Positions 1 to 6,971 are shown, numbered from the stretch's first letter. The stretch is DNA of 9,770 nucleotides from Eubacterium sp. (GCA_023663915.1 JAMPGN010000115.1:3495-13264), one strand, 5' to 3'. Program-made: numbers and translations. The notes: generated by a model from the letters alone, not told the origin.

Positions 1-55
1 AAGGATGTGAGAAACTGACACAGATCAATCTGCCGGACAGTGTGACAGAAGTAGG
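1..55 (+). repeat. Copy 1 of a 55-base exact direct repeat in the LRR region
   Basis: Bases 1-55 are identical to 430-484. The copies lie 429 bases (143 codons) apart, in the same frame. The match may extend left beyond the window edge. It encodes one LRR unit (GCEKLTQINLPDSVTEV). Confidence 0.95.
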
Positions 56-3000
56 AGCTGCTGCATTCAAGGATTGTATCAATTTATCGCAGGTAACTTT
101 ATCTAAAAAGCTGGAAACATTAGGGGCGGGAGTATTCCGGGATTGTGATTCCCTGAGGGCAATAGAGATTCCAAAGAGCTTAAAAAGTACGACGTCGTCT
201 GTTACGCACGGAGGACCATTTAGCTATTGCGACGGGCTCAAGGAGGTGACCTTTGAGAAAGGGACGACAAAAATAGCCAGCTGTTTATTTAGCAGATGTA
301 CAGGAATTGAGGAAATAAAAATACCTGACACGGTTACGGTCATAGAGGACAATGCATTTTATAAATGCAGTAATTTAGCTAAAGCAGATATAGCTGCGTC
401 TGTTACGGAAATACAGTCTTATGCCTTTGAAGGATGTGAGAAACTGACACAGATCAATCTGCCGGACAGTGTGACAGAAGTAGGGAATCGAGTTTTCTAT
501 GGATGTATTGATCTTCCTGAAATTGTCTTCCCGGACAGTATTAAAAACATAGGAAATGATTTTTTCTCAGGCTGCAGCAGCCTCCAGAAAGTAACCCTGC
601 CAAATACCATAATTGAAATACCACGGAATACATTTAAGGACTGCACCAGCCTGGAAAAAGTAAACTTTCCCGAAACACTGGAAGCTATCCGCTCCTACGC
701 CTTTTACAACACCAACCTGCCCGAGGCAGATTTACCGAAAAATCTGACCACGATAGAAAACTATGCATTTTACAATTGTGACGCATTGACCAAAGTAGTC
801 ATCCCCGATAGCGTTACGGAACTAGGTACTTATGTATTTGCGGATTGCGAACAGTTAAGCGACGTAAGCTTGGGTACAGGCATTACAAAGATTCCTTCCT
901 ACGCGTTCAACTTGTGTCCGTCTTTACAAAAGATCATCCTGCCCTACCGCACAACGACGATCAGCAGCAACGCTTTTACGAACTGTACCGCATTGACGGA
1001 AATAACCATTCCGCGAAGCGTTACCTCGATCGCGAGCGGTGTGTTCAGCTATCCGTCCAGACTGACGATTTACGGTATCGCTGGAACATATGCGGAGACC
1101 TATGCAAACAGCATCGGCGCAGCCTTTGTCAGCCGCGAAACAAATGCAACGGAAGTAAAATTGGATAAAACGGACTTAAAGCTGGTCAGAGGGAAAAAGG
1201 CTGCATTGCATTTAAGCATTACCCCGTCTGACTTCACGGATAGGGTAACTTGGAAGAGTACAGATGACAGCATCGTATCCGTGGAGGACAGCGGTGTTGT
1301 GACAGCAAAAGCGATCGGCACGGCAACGGTCAAGGTAACGGTAGGGGATCTCAGCGCGTCCTGCAAGGTGACTGTCACACAACCCGTTACTTCTATCAGC
1401 TTAAATAAAACGTCGCTGTCTATGGATGCGTGGGCGACAGAAAAGCTGACTGCCACGGCTTCGCCCTCTACGGCGGAGAATAAGGCGGTTACATGGAGTT
1501 CGTCGGATAATAAGGTGGCTTCTGTGGATGATACGGGTCTGGTGACTGCGAATACAAAGGGAAGTGCAACCATTACAGCAACGGCGCAGGATGGAAGCGG
1601 CGTTTACAGAAATTGTGCAGTTACCGTTTTGAATAACGGGTATTTGTGCACCAGCACGGCGGAATTGGAAAGCCCGCATAATTATTCTGTAAATTGCTCG
1701 GATTTTTGGCTATACACAAAAGAGGGAGCGGAAAGTTTATATATTACTTTCGATACCAGAACTAAGGTCGAGGAGGACTTTGATTTTCTTTATATCTATG
1801 ACGGAAAGGAAAAGCAAATCGGAAAGTATACCGGAACGCAGTTAGCGGGGCAGACAGTGGAAGTGCCGGGCGATACGGTGAAGATTAAGCTGGTATCCGA
1901 TGAGGAAGGAACAGCCTGGGGATTTAAGGTTACTTATATCATGGGAACGGGGGATGTGGAGAATGACGAGTATCTTGTGACGTTCGATTCGCAGGGAGGA
2001 AGCGCGGTTTCTGCTGTGCAGGTAGAAAAAGGGACAACGGTTTCAAAGCCGACGGATCCTGTTAGAAGCGGATATGAATTTGCGGGTTGGTATTTGGACG
2101 AAAAACCGTATGACTTTTCACATCCTGTCACAAAAAATATGGTACTGCGGGCAAGATGGAAATATATTGTGCCGGAGCCTGATCCGACAGAGACAGAGCC
2201 TGTTCCAGCAGAGGATTTGCCGGAAAACGGTAACATACCGAGCGGATTGTGGATTGCCGGAGTCAAAGACCAGGTGTATACCGGAAAAGCGATCAAGCCG
2301 GAAGTGCGTGTGTATGATGGCAGCAGACGCTTAACGGAAAAGGCGGATTATACGATCAGCTATAAGAATCATACTAAGGCAAACGATGCTTCGGATGTGA
2401 AAAAAGCCCCGACGATAATTGTTAAGGGGAAAGGAAATTATGCGGGTTCTGCGACAGCGACCTTTAGGATCGATCCGATAGATATCAATGCGGATTCTGT
2501 TTCCGTTGTTCTGGATACACTGGCGTATAATCAAAAAGTGCAGAAAAAGGCGCCGACAGTAACGTTTGCAGGCAAAAAACTGTCTCTTAATCGAGATTAT
2601 ACGGTTACTTATACAGCGAGTGAAAGTGACGCTTATCAAGAGGTTGGGATTTACCCGATACAGATTACTGGTATTGGCAATTTTACGGGCACAAAAACAC
2701 TTAATCTGGAAATCACGGATAAGACTTTGATCAGTAAAGCAAAAGTGGTGAAAGTGCCGGATCAAACTTACAATAACGGAGAAGAAATTCGATTATCTCA
2801 GGCGGAGTTGGTTCTTTACATGAAATCGAAAGCAGAGCCTCTTGTGGAAAGAACGGATTATTCCGTGAGGTATGAGAACAACTGTGAGATCGGGACGGCG
2901 ACGGCGGTAGTGACTGGTATGGGAGACTATGCGGGTACAAAGAGAGTGTCCTTTAAAATCAAGGGGAAAGCCATTAATAAAGCGGTAGTGACCGGAATTG

Positions 3001-4082
3001 AGAATAAAATATATAACGGTACGGAACAGCAGCAAAATATTACGGTTACAGTTGATTATAGTGTTCTGACACAGGATAAAGATTATACCGTTTCTTATAA
3101 GAAGAATAAGGACGCGGGTACGGCGCAGTTGGTAATACAGGGAATCGGAGCTTATAGCGGTACACTCAAAAAATCCTTTAAGATTGCGGCGTATGACCTT
3201 GGCGTAGATGAAAAAGGGTTGATCAGTGAACTGCAAATCAATCAGGGCACAGTTGCCGGGTCAGACGAGGGTTTAACCATGGTTTATACGCAGGGCGGTT
3301 GCCAGCCGGACGTAACGTTACGGTTTGGTGAAGTTGAACTGGTAAAAGGAAAGGATTATACGATCTCTTACCAAAATAATAAGAATATCGCTGACCGCAC
3401 GGCACAGAAAGCGCCGACGATCGTTATCAAGGGAAAAGGCAACTTCAAGGGAAAGCTGTCTGAAAAATTTACGATTGTGAAGAGAAGTCTTGACGACGCA
3501 GCGTATCCTGTCGCAATGAGTGTAGCCGATGTGGCTTATACGAAAGGAGCAGGCAAATATATCAGCAAACCGACATTGACAGATATCAACGGCAAAAAAC
3601 TGAAAGCCGGAACGGATTATGATGCGTCGTATATGGCGGCTGACGGTATCACAAAACTGAATAAAAAGAGCGTAGTAAATGCGGGTTCTTATGTTTGTGT
3701 TACGGTCAGAGGAAAGGGTAAGTATGACGGCTCTTTGATGACGACATATCGCATCACGCAGGCAAATTTTGCAAAGGTGTCAGTTAAGATTGCACCGCAG
3801 ACTTATACGGGAAACAGAGTTTTTATTAACGATGAAAATCGAGGAGATATCACGGTCAAGATTGGGAAGACAGAGCTGGTCTGTGGAGTGGATTATGAGA
3901 TTATGGAGGACAGCTATGCCAACAATATCAAAAAAGGGAATGCGTCTGTTACCTTGCGGGGGATCAATGATTACGGTGGGATGAAGACTGTGAAATTTAA
4001 GATTCAGGCGAAGAAAATGGAGTCCTTTAGCAGTATTGTCAGGGGGATGCTTGGTGAATCTTCATCTATTCTTGGATGGTAA
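1..4082 (+). CDS. Giant secreted/surface repeat protein (BspA-type LRR, BIG2, CUB-like, InlB-type, YTG repeats), 5'-truncated by window
   Basis: The reading frame is open from base 3, in the middle of a leucine-rich repeat, so the true start and signal peptide lie upstream. Numbering residues from the GTG at 42, which is not a real start: about 15 BspA-type LRR_5 units of roughly 23 residues (motif LPDSVTEIG..AF..C..L) fill residues 1-345. Two BIG2 Ig-like domains follow at about 368-447 and 449-529 (VTWKS, VTWSSSDNKVASV, GTATVKV cores). A CUB-like domain lies at about 530-636 (ESPHNY...FLYIYDG...WGFKVTY). An InlB B-repeat/Flg_new domain lies at 644-711 (VTFDSQGG, GYEFAGWY, LRARW). After a Pro/Glu linker (PEPDPTETEPVP) come seven approximately 80-residue repeats at 732-1335, with signatures VYTGKAIKP, DYTISY, GKGNYAG and a closing F-I strand. 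The protein ends without LPXTG, a hydrophobic tail or an obvious SLH domain, so it may be secreted or held non-covalently. Such proteins usually act in adhesion or host and matrix interaction; that role is inferred. Confidence 0.9.
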   Translation, partial: GCEKLTQINLPDSVTEVGAAAFKDCINLSQVTLSKKLETLGAGVFRDCDSLRAIEIPKSLKSTTSSVTHGGPFSYCDGLKEVTFEKGTTKIASCLFSRCTGIEEIKIPDTVTVIEDNAFYKCSNLAKADIAASVTEIQSYAFEGCEKLTQINLPDSVTEVGNRVFYGCIDLPEIVFPDSIKNIGNDFFSGCSSLQKVTLPNTIIEIPRNTFKDCTSLEKVNFPETLEAIRSYAFYNTNLPEADLPKNLTTIENYAFYNCDALTKVVIPDSVTELGTYVFADCEQLSDVSLGTGITKIPSYAFNLCPSLQKIILPYRTTTISSNAFTNCTALTEITIPRSVTSIASGVFSYPSRLTIYGIAGTYAETYANSIGAAFVSRETNATEVKLDKTDLKLVRGKKAALHLSITPSDFTDRVTWKSTDDSIVSVEDSGVVTAKAIGTATVKVTVGDLSASCKVTVTQPVTSISLNKTSLSMDAWATEKLTATASPSTAENKAVTWSSSDNKVASVDDTGLVTANTKGSATITATAQDGSGVYRNCAVTVLNNGYLCTSTAELESPHNYSVNCSDFWLYTKEGAESLYITFDTRTKVEEDFDFLYIYDGKEKQIGKYTGTQLAGQTVEVPGDTVKIKLVSDEEGTAWGFKVTYIMGTGDVENDEYLVTFDSQGGSAVSAVQVEKGTTVSKPTDPVRSGYEFAGWYLDEKPYDFSHPVTKNMVLRARWKYIVPEPDPTETEPVPAEDLPENGNIPSGLWIAGVKDQVYTGKAIKPEVRVYDGSRRLTEKADYTISYKNHTKANDASDVKKAPTIIVKGKGNYAGSATATFRIDPIDINADSVSVVLDTLAYNQKVQKKAPTVTFAGKKLSLNRDYTVTYTASESDAYQEVGIYPIQITGIGNFTGTKTLNLEITDKTLISKAKVVKVPDQTYNNGEEIRLSQAELVLYMKSKAEPLVERTDYSVRYENNCEIGTATAVVTGMGDYAGTKRVSFKIKGKAINKAVVTGIENKIYNGTEQQQNITVTVDYSVLTQDKDYTVSYKKNKDAGTAQLVIQGIGAYSGTLKKSFKIAAYDLGVDEKGLISELQINQGTVAGSDEGLTMVYTQGGCQPDVTLRFGEVELVKGKDYTISYQNNKNIADRTAQKAPTIVIKGKGNFKGKLSEKFTIVKRSLDDAAYPVAMSVADVAYTKGAGKYISKPTLTDINGKKLKAGTDYDASYMAADGITKLNKKSVVNAGSYVCVTVRGKGKYDGSLMTTYRITQANFAKVSVKIAPQTYTGNRVFINDENRGDITVKIGKTELVCGVDYEIMEDSYANNIKKGNASVTLRGINDYGGMKTVKFKIQAKKMESFSSIVRGMLGESSSILGW
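430..484 (+). repeat. Copy 2 of the 55-base exact direct repeat in the LRR region
   Basis: Identical base for base to 1-55 and diverging at base 485. Neighbouring LRR units are only similar at protein level, so this exact copy points to a recent duplication or gene-conversion event. Confidence 0.95.
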
Positions 4083-4152
4083 AGCAAAATCATGGAATGT
4101 CGGCATAATGGTGACAAACTGCTTTGTATGTAAAATGAAATAGAAATGGGAT

Positions 4153-4194
4153 AAAGGGTATTTCATCTTGTGCAAGATGGATACCCTTTTGTAT
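4153..4194 (+). terminator. Rho-independent terminator of the giant surface protein gene
   Basis: A long hairpin starts about 70 bases after the stop. The outer stem AAAGGGTAT (4153-4161) pairs with ATACCCTTT (4181-4189). The inner stem CATCTT (4164-4169) pairs with AAGATG (4174-4179) around a four-base loop, with a small internal bulge between the stems. The 3' arm ends in a TTTT run. On the minus strand the T-run is poorer, so it mainly serves the plus-strand gene. Confidence 0.85.
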
Positions 4195-4243
4195 AAAATT
4201 CCGGGACTGTTCACACGCCGCTGGCTTGACAGGAGAAATCCTT

Positions 4244-4525
4244 TCAGGTGGTGGGGTTATAAGTCTGCTGTTTTAATGCTTCATTTTCTGCGAGCAGCTG
4301 CTTGATTTTTTCGTCTTTTTCTGCAATGATTTTTGCGTCCTGTTCAATTTTTTCTTTATTTTCAGCAATCACCCGCTTATTTTCAGCGATTATCCTTTCA
4401 TTAGCGCGCTGATCTAGATAATACTCTTCCCTGTCGCGGCACCACTTGCGTATCTGATCCTCCGCGCTCCATCGGAACATCGTTTCGGCTGCTTCCTGTA
4501 TCGGTTCGTTTTTTGCTGCGATCAT
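4244..4525 (-). CDS. Candidate intragenic product of the rpn-like gene (93-residue C-terminal protein, possible antitoxin)
   Basis: An in-frame ATG at 4525-4523 (Met203 of the full protein) would give a separate 93-residue protein ending at the same stop. It sits just beyond the nuclease core and contains the RKW/Tyr-rich segment plus the whole heptad-repeat coiled coil. The codons for Trp-Glu-Glu-Val just upstream create AGGAGGT at the correct distance. In E. coli, Rpn toxins are known to be neutralised by a short protein translated from within the same gene, from its C-terminal part; this layout matches that. The caveat is that the WEEVKM sequence may be conserved for protein reasons and GAG-GAG-GTC would produce the site by chance. 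Expression is not shown by the sequence. Confidence 0.45.
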   Translation of the reverse strand: MIAAKNEPIQEAAETMFRWSAEDQIRKWCRDREEYYLDQRANERIIAENKRVIAENKEKIEQDAKIIAEKDEKIKQLLAENEALKQQTYNPTT

Positions 4526-5131
4526 TTTGACCTCCTCCCAAGTCGCTGCTTTGAAGAACGCCGCCCATTCATGGATATGATAACGCTTATCCTCTTCTGT
4601 CGCCAGATCGATACGGGTCAGATCCAGCACGTTCAGGGTCAGGCTGTCACTGTAGGTATGATGATTCTTAATGTTTATCAGCTTATATGATGCGTAAAAT
4701 TCAGGCCGGTCCGGGAACAGGGTATAGTCTAAGAATCCGATATGTACCGCAGGCTTCGCTTCCAGATAATCCTGCCCGTGATTCAACCGGTCGAAGGAGC
4801 GGCACAGGTACATGACGGAGCGGTTGTGCCAGTTCAGTCTGTTTGCAACCTGCATCTCCAGATTGATCAGGATCTCATTGTTCAGAACCACGTTGATATC
4901 CAGCCGGAATTCTTTATCGGTGATCTTTTCTCCCAGGATGATGGGGTTGGTGATCACGGCGGAGACCACCTCTGACTCCGCAAGGTGGAGCAGGGAGCAG
5001 ACCAGCCCCCGCAGAGCTCTGTTGTTTTCCTGCAGGACTGCGCGGAACATGCAGTCGTTGGTCATGTTGTAGGGGATCTCGCCGTGTGCGTCCCGCAAAA
5101 ATGTGTTCATGGTCTCGGAATGTTGGTTCAT
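4244..5131 (-). CDS. Rpn-family / PD-(D/E)XK nuclease-family transposase-like protein with coiled-coil tail
   Basis: A 295-residue protein of the group annotated as Rpn recombination-promoting nuclease or PD-(D/E)XK transposase family. The N-terminus carries the family opening (YNMTNDCMFRAVLQE, about residues 21-35). The nuclease core is at about 73-94: RLDINVVLNNE followed by INLEMQV, giving D78 and the E92-x-Q94 pair. Middle-region family signatures are HNRSVMYLCRSFDRL and FLDYTLFPDRPEFY. The C-terminal 50 or so residues form near-perfect heptads (IIAENKR, VIAENKE, KIEQDAK, IIAEKDE), a predicted coiled coil. I chose the ATG at 5131 because AAGGAAGG lies 7 bases upstream (5139-5146). The frame stays open to an ATG at 5278, but that 49-residue extension has no good ribosome site and does not look like family sequence. 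Known relatives cleave DNA and can act as anti-phage toxins; activity here is inferred. The gene stands alone, convergent with the surface protein gene and divergent from fic. Confidence 0.88.
   Translation of the reverse strand: MNQHSETMNTFLRDAHGEIPYNMTNDCMFRAVLQENNRALRGLVCSLLHLAESEVVSAVITNPIILGEKITDKEFRLDINVVLNNEILINLEMQVANRLNWHNRSVMYLCRSFDRLNHGQDYLEAKPAVHIGFLDYTLFPDRPEFYASYKLINIKNHHTYSDSLTLNVLDLTRIDLATEEDKRYHIHEWAAFFKAATWEEVKMIAAKNEPIQEAAETMFRWSAEDQIRKWCRDREEYYLDQRANERIIAENKRVIAENKEKIEQDAKIIAEKDEKIKQLLAENEALKQQTYNPTT
4356..4397 (-). repeat. 21-base tandem repeat encoding heptads of the coiled coil
   Basis: Two adjacent 21-base units, starting at 4356 and 4377 and both opening TTATTTTCAGC on the plus strand, encode consecutive heptads IAENK(R/E)x. 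Weaker, diverged copies continue on both sides. The 21-base period keeps frame, so unit gain or loss would lengthen or shorten the coiled coil by whole heptads. Confidence 0.7.
4526..4539 (-). promoter_or_regulatory. Strong internal ribosome binding site within rpn-like gene
   Basis: Read on the minus strand, GGGAGGAGGTCAAA immediately precedes the ATG at 4525. AGGAGG ends five bases before the ATG, closer to the consensus anti-Shine-Dalgarno complement than the gene's own start site (AAGGAAGG). Confidence 0.6.
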
Positions 5132-5138
5132 AGATGTG

Positions 5139-5146
5139 CCTTCCTT
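5139..5146 (-). promoter_or_regulatory. Ribosome binding site that sets the rpn-like start
   Basis: AAGGAAGG on the minus strand, 7 bases before the ATG at 5131. This decides the start against the upstream in-frame ATG at 5278. Confidence 0.8.
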
Positions 5147-5249
5147 TCTCAGATGTTCGTGACGGGGTTTGCCCCAAAGAGTTACAGAATCAAAAAGCAG
5201 ATTCTTGATGCGATAGAATAGAAATGTCAGAAAACATTCCTTACATAAG

Positions 5250-5278
5250 GATATAGCATGAAGAAGGGTAAATTGCAA
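5250..5278 (-). promoter_or_regulatory. Possible promoter of the rpn-like gene
   Basis: On the minus strand, TTGCAA (5278-5273) is followed after 17 bases by TATATC (5255-5250), with a TG one base upstream of the -10. Each box matches 4 of 6 consensus bases. It would give a leader of about 110 bases. It is only the best match in the spacer. Confidence 0.3.
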
Positions 5279-5481
5279 AGGAATTTTGCGGAATTGAATG
5301 TAGAAAAATAGTGGACGAAATAACGTTTGTCATTCAGAAATATCAAGATGTAGTATATAGGGAAAGAGTGGAAGAGAAAAACCACAAGATATGGTATTGT
5401 CTATTTTATACAAAGCAGAAATACTTTCGATATATTCCTGTTTGCTTATATCAAATGCTAAATGATCCACGCATTGCGTAA
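5272..5481 (+). pseudogene. Possible gene remnant or unusual-start small ORF
   Basis: The frame is open for 69 codons from a stop at 5269-5271 to the TAA at 5479-5481. No ATG falls early enough; the only candidate start near the middle is a GTG at 5311 with no convincing ribosome site. The translation has a protein-like mix with charged and aromatic clusters (IVDEITFVIQKYQDVVY, then KIWYCLFYTKQKYFRYIPVC). I do not recognise it. It could be the tail of a decayed gene interrupted in the past, or chance. Nothing in the sequence assigns it a function. Confidence 0.2.
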
Positions 5482-5494
5482 TGCGGGCAAGTCA

Positions 5495-5523
5495 TTGAAT
5501 CGAGAAAAAATGAGTGTTATAAT
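5495..5523 (+). promoter_or_regulatory. Promoter of fic (extended -10)
   Basis: TTGAAT (5495-5500), a 17-base spacer, then a perfect TATAAT (5518-5523) preceded by TGT, an extended -10 arrangement. Transcription would begin near 5530, giving a leader of about 36 bases before the ATG at 5566. Confidence 0.8.
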
Positions 5524-5565
5524 ATTTTCATAGTTGATGTAAGACTACTCAGAAAGGCGTCATCT

Positions 5566-6318
5566 ATGACAAACTACGAAAAATCGCTCGCCCTCTGGCA
5601 GCAGAAAAACATAAAAACAGATGCGGAATTAGCGGAAGCCCTAAACGGTCACAGTATCTCTTTTGCTTATCATTCCGGGAAAATAGAGAATGAACGGATC
5701 ACATTTCACGACACCAGAGAAATTTTTGAGCATGACGGCGTAACCGCATATACCGGGGATCTGCGCACCCTGTTTGAGATCCGCAATGCGAAAGATGCCA
5801 ACGAGATGTTGTTAGTTTCCTTTCGGGAACGGCGGACGTTTGACGAGGATTTTATCAAAGAATTGCATCGCCTGTTAACGCAGAATACTTATGATACGCG
5901 CAGATGGCAGCTTGGCGAGCGCCCAGGAGAATACAAACGGCATGATTATGTGGCGGGAAAAGAAGAGATCGGCGCCGCGTCGGAGGATGTGGCGGAGGAG
6001 ATGCTGGAATTGCTTGCGGAGTTGGCGGATGTTTCCGATGATGACGCGTTGACTGCGGCAGCGTATTTTCATGCAAAATTCGAGAATATTCATCCCTTTG
6101 CGGACGGCAACGGGCGGGTCGGGCGTCTGGCAATGAATTATTTTCTGATCCTGCACGGGCATCCCCCGATCATCATTCACGAAGAGGACCGCAAAGCCTA
6201 TTATACTGCGCTGGAAGCATGGGATAGAGAGCAGGATCTCGATGTGCTCCGCGTCTTTTTGCGGGAACAGACGGAGAAAACATGGCAAAAGCAGATCGCG
6301 CGTGTCAAAGAGAGCTGA
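5566..6318 (+). CDS. Fic family protein, class II, predicted AMP-transferase
   Basis: A complete 250-residue Fic protein. The catalytic motif HPFADGNGRVGR (residues 176-187) has every expected residue: His176 as general base, Asp180 for the metal, and the GNGR phosphate loop ending in Arg187. The N-terminal inhibitory motif SGKIEN (residues 37-42) fits (S/T)xxxE(G/N), so Glu41 would block ATP binding in the resting protein. Because the motif lies N-terminal in the same chain, this is class II. The flap region (RPGEYKRHDYV, 119-129) precedes the core as usual. Fic enzymes of this type transfer AMP to hydroxyl side chains of target proteins; the target cannot be told from sequence. The start is supported by AAAGG 8 bases upstream and a consensus promoter. 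The gene is monocistronic and convergent with the tetR-like gene 39 bases downstream. Confidence 0.93.
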   Translation: MTNYEKSLALWQQKNIKTDAELAEALNGHSISFAYHSGKIENERITFHDTREIFEHDGVTAYTGDLRTLFEIRNAKDANEMLLVSFRERRTFDEDFIKELHRLLTQNTYDTRRWQLGERPGEYKRHDYVAGKEEIGAASEDVAEEMLELLAELADVSDDDALTAAAYFHAKFENIHPFADGNGRVGRLAMNYFLILHGHPPIIIHEEDRKAYYTALEAWDREQDLDVLRVFLREQTEKTWQKQIARVKES

Positions 6319-6357
6319 TTCAATATCCCGCAAGTCTTTTCGGGTCTTTGTCATATG

Positions 6358-6903
6358 TTATTGAGAGCAGCCTATTTTTTCCAGCATATTGAGGGCAATG
6401 CCGGCGACCTCTTTGGGCGATATGGGGATATCTTCCATGATCCATTGGCGCGCCAGAAAATAAGTGCCGCCGGCCAGATAAGCGGAGAGCAGGCGCACGT
6501 TGTCCTCCTCCGGATTTTGAAAGACTTTCATTGTCGTTTTGTCCGAAATGTTTTGGTAGATATGATTAAAAATTTTGAGCCAGTCTGCTTCGGGAGTATG
6601 CTGAAAAAGCAGTTTTGCCAGATCGGACTGTTCGGACAGGCACAGAAAAAACCGCTCCACATCATCTGCTGTTAACGGTTTTTGAAAAGTATTGAAGATT
6701 TCTCCAAAAAATTCGCTCTGCATTTCTAAAAGAATATCCCCGGGCAGTTCATAATATCGGTAGAATGTAGTACGGTTGACGCCTGCCTCCCGACATAGTT
6801 CCGTGATATTGATTTTATCCAGATTTTTTTGTTTTAGCAGTCCCAGCAGCCCTTCTCTCAGCATTCGCTTGGTGATTTTGACTCGTTGATTCATATCCGG
6901 CAT
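6358..6903 (-). CDS. TetR/AcrR family transcriptional regulator
   Basis: A 181-residue protein of normal TetR length. The DNA-binding N-terminus spans about residues 7-55, with helix-turn-helix signature ITELCREAGVNRTTFYRYY (32-50). The C-terminal two thirds (ligand and dimer part) ends with AYLAGGTYFLARQWIM, a pattern common in Bacillota TetR proteins of unassigned ligand. The first ATG (6903) is preferred over the one three codons later because GGGGAGG (6913-6919) lies 9 bases before it. It is transcribed divergently from the HdeD-like/cls/DUF389 operon across a spacer full of inverted repeats, the usual layout of a TetR repressor that controls itself and its neighbour. The inducer is unknown. 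Confidence 0.92.
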   Translation of the reverse strand: MPDMNQRVKITKRMLREGLLGLLKQKNLDKINITELCREAGVNRTTFYRYYELPGDILLEMQSEFFGEIFNTFQKPLTADDVERFFLCLSEQSDLAKLLFQHTPEADWLKIFNHIYQNISDKTTMKVFQNPEEDNVRLLSAYLAGGTYFLARQWIMEDIPISPKEVAGIALNMLEKIGCSQ

Positions 6904-6941
6904 ACGACTGATCCTCCCCTTAAATTATGAAAATTTTGTAA

Positions 6942-6947
6942 ATGATA
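6942..6947 (-). promoter_or_regulatory. Possible -10 box of the tetR-like gene
   Basis: TATCAT on the minus strand (5 of 6 consensus bases), about 40 bases before the ATG. No clear -35 at the right distance; the place where it would sit is inside the 6947-6971 inverted repeat, consistent with a repressed, activator-independent weak promoter. Confidence 0.3.
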
Positions 6948-6971
6948 CAACATTTCGACGGCAAATGTTGT
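6947..6971. promoter_or_regulatory. Inverted repeat 1, probable TetR operator
   Basis: ACAACATTT (6947-6955), a 7-base spacer, then AAATGTTGT (6963-6971): a perfect 9-base inverted repeat. Size and position suit a TetR-family operator overlapping the regulator's own promoter. Confidence 0.7.

Larger units (their letters stand above)
5132..5565. other. 434-base AT-rich divergent spacer between rpn-like gene and fic
   Basis: The spacer holds the two divergent promoters and an open stretch on the plus strand (5272-5481), described separately. A perfect six-base inverted repeat, CGCATT-GCGT-AATGCG (5470-5485), ends 9 bases before the fic -35 box and could be an operator or a small hairpin. I see no tRNA, mobile element ends or riboswitch-like fold. 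Confidence 0.5.

Noticed and set aside
42..44. GTG at 42 as the start of the giant protein
   Set aside because: It lies inside an LRR unit whose frame is open to the window edge, and there is no ribosome site. The gene begins upstream.
1100..3236. Several antisense open frames of 70-160 codons beneath the surface protein gene
   Set aside because: They are shadows of a repetitive, strongly coding plus strand, with no ribosome sites and no recognisable domains.
4225..4247. Small hairpin with a GAAA loop after the rpn-like stop as a minus-strand terminator
   Set aside because: The stem is short with a mismatch and has no T-run on the minus strand. It was not supported as a terminator.
5132..5278. 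N-terminal extension of the rpn-like gene to the ATG at 5278
   Set aside because: The extra 49 residues lack a ribosome site, do not resemble the family N-terminus, and contain the strong ribosome site of the ATG at 5131.
6327..6344. CCCG-loop-CGGG hairpin between fic and the tetR-like gene as a shared terminator
   Set aside because: The stem is only four base pairs and is followed by a mixed sequence (TCTTTG) rather than a T-run, so it is too weak to call.
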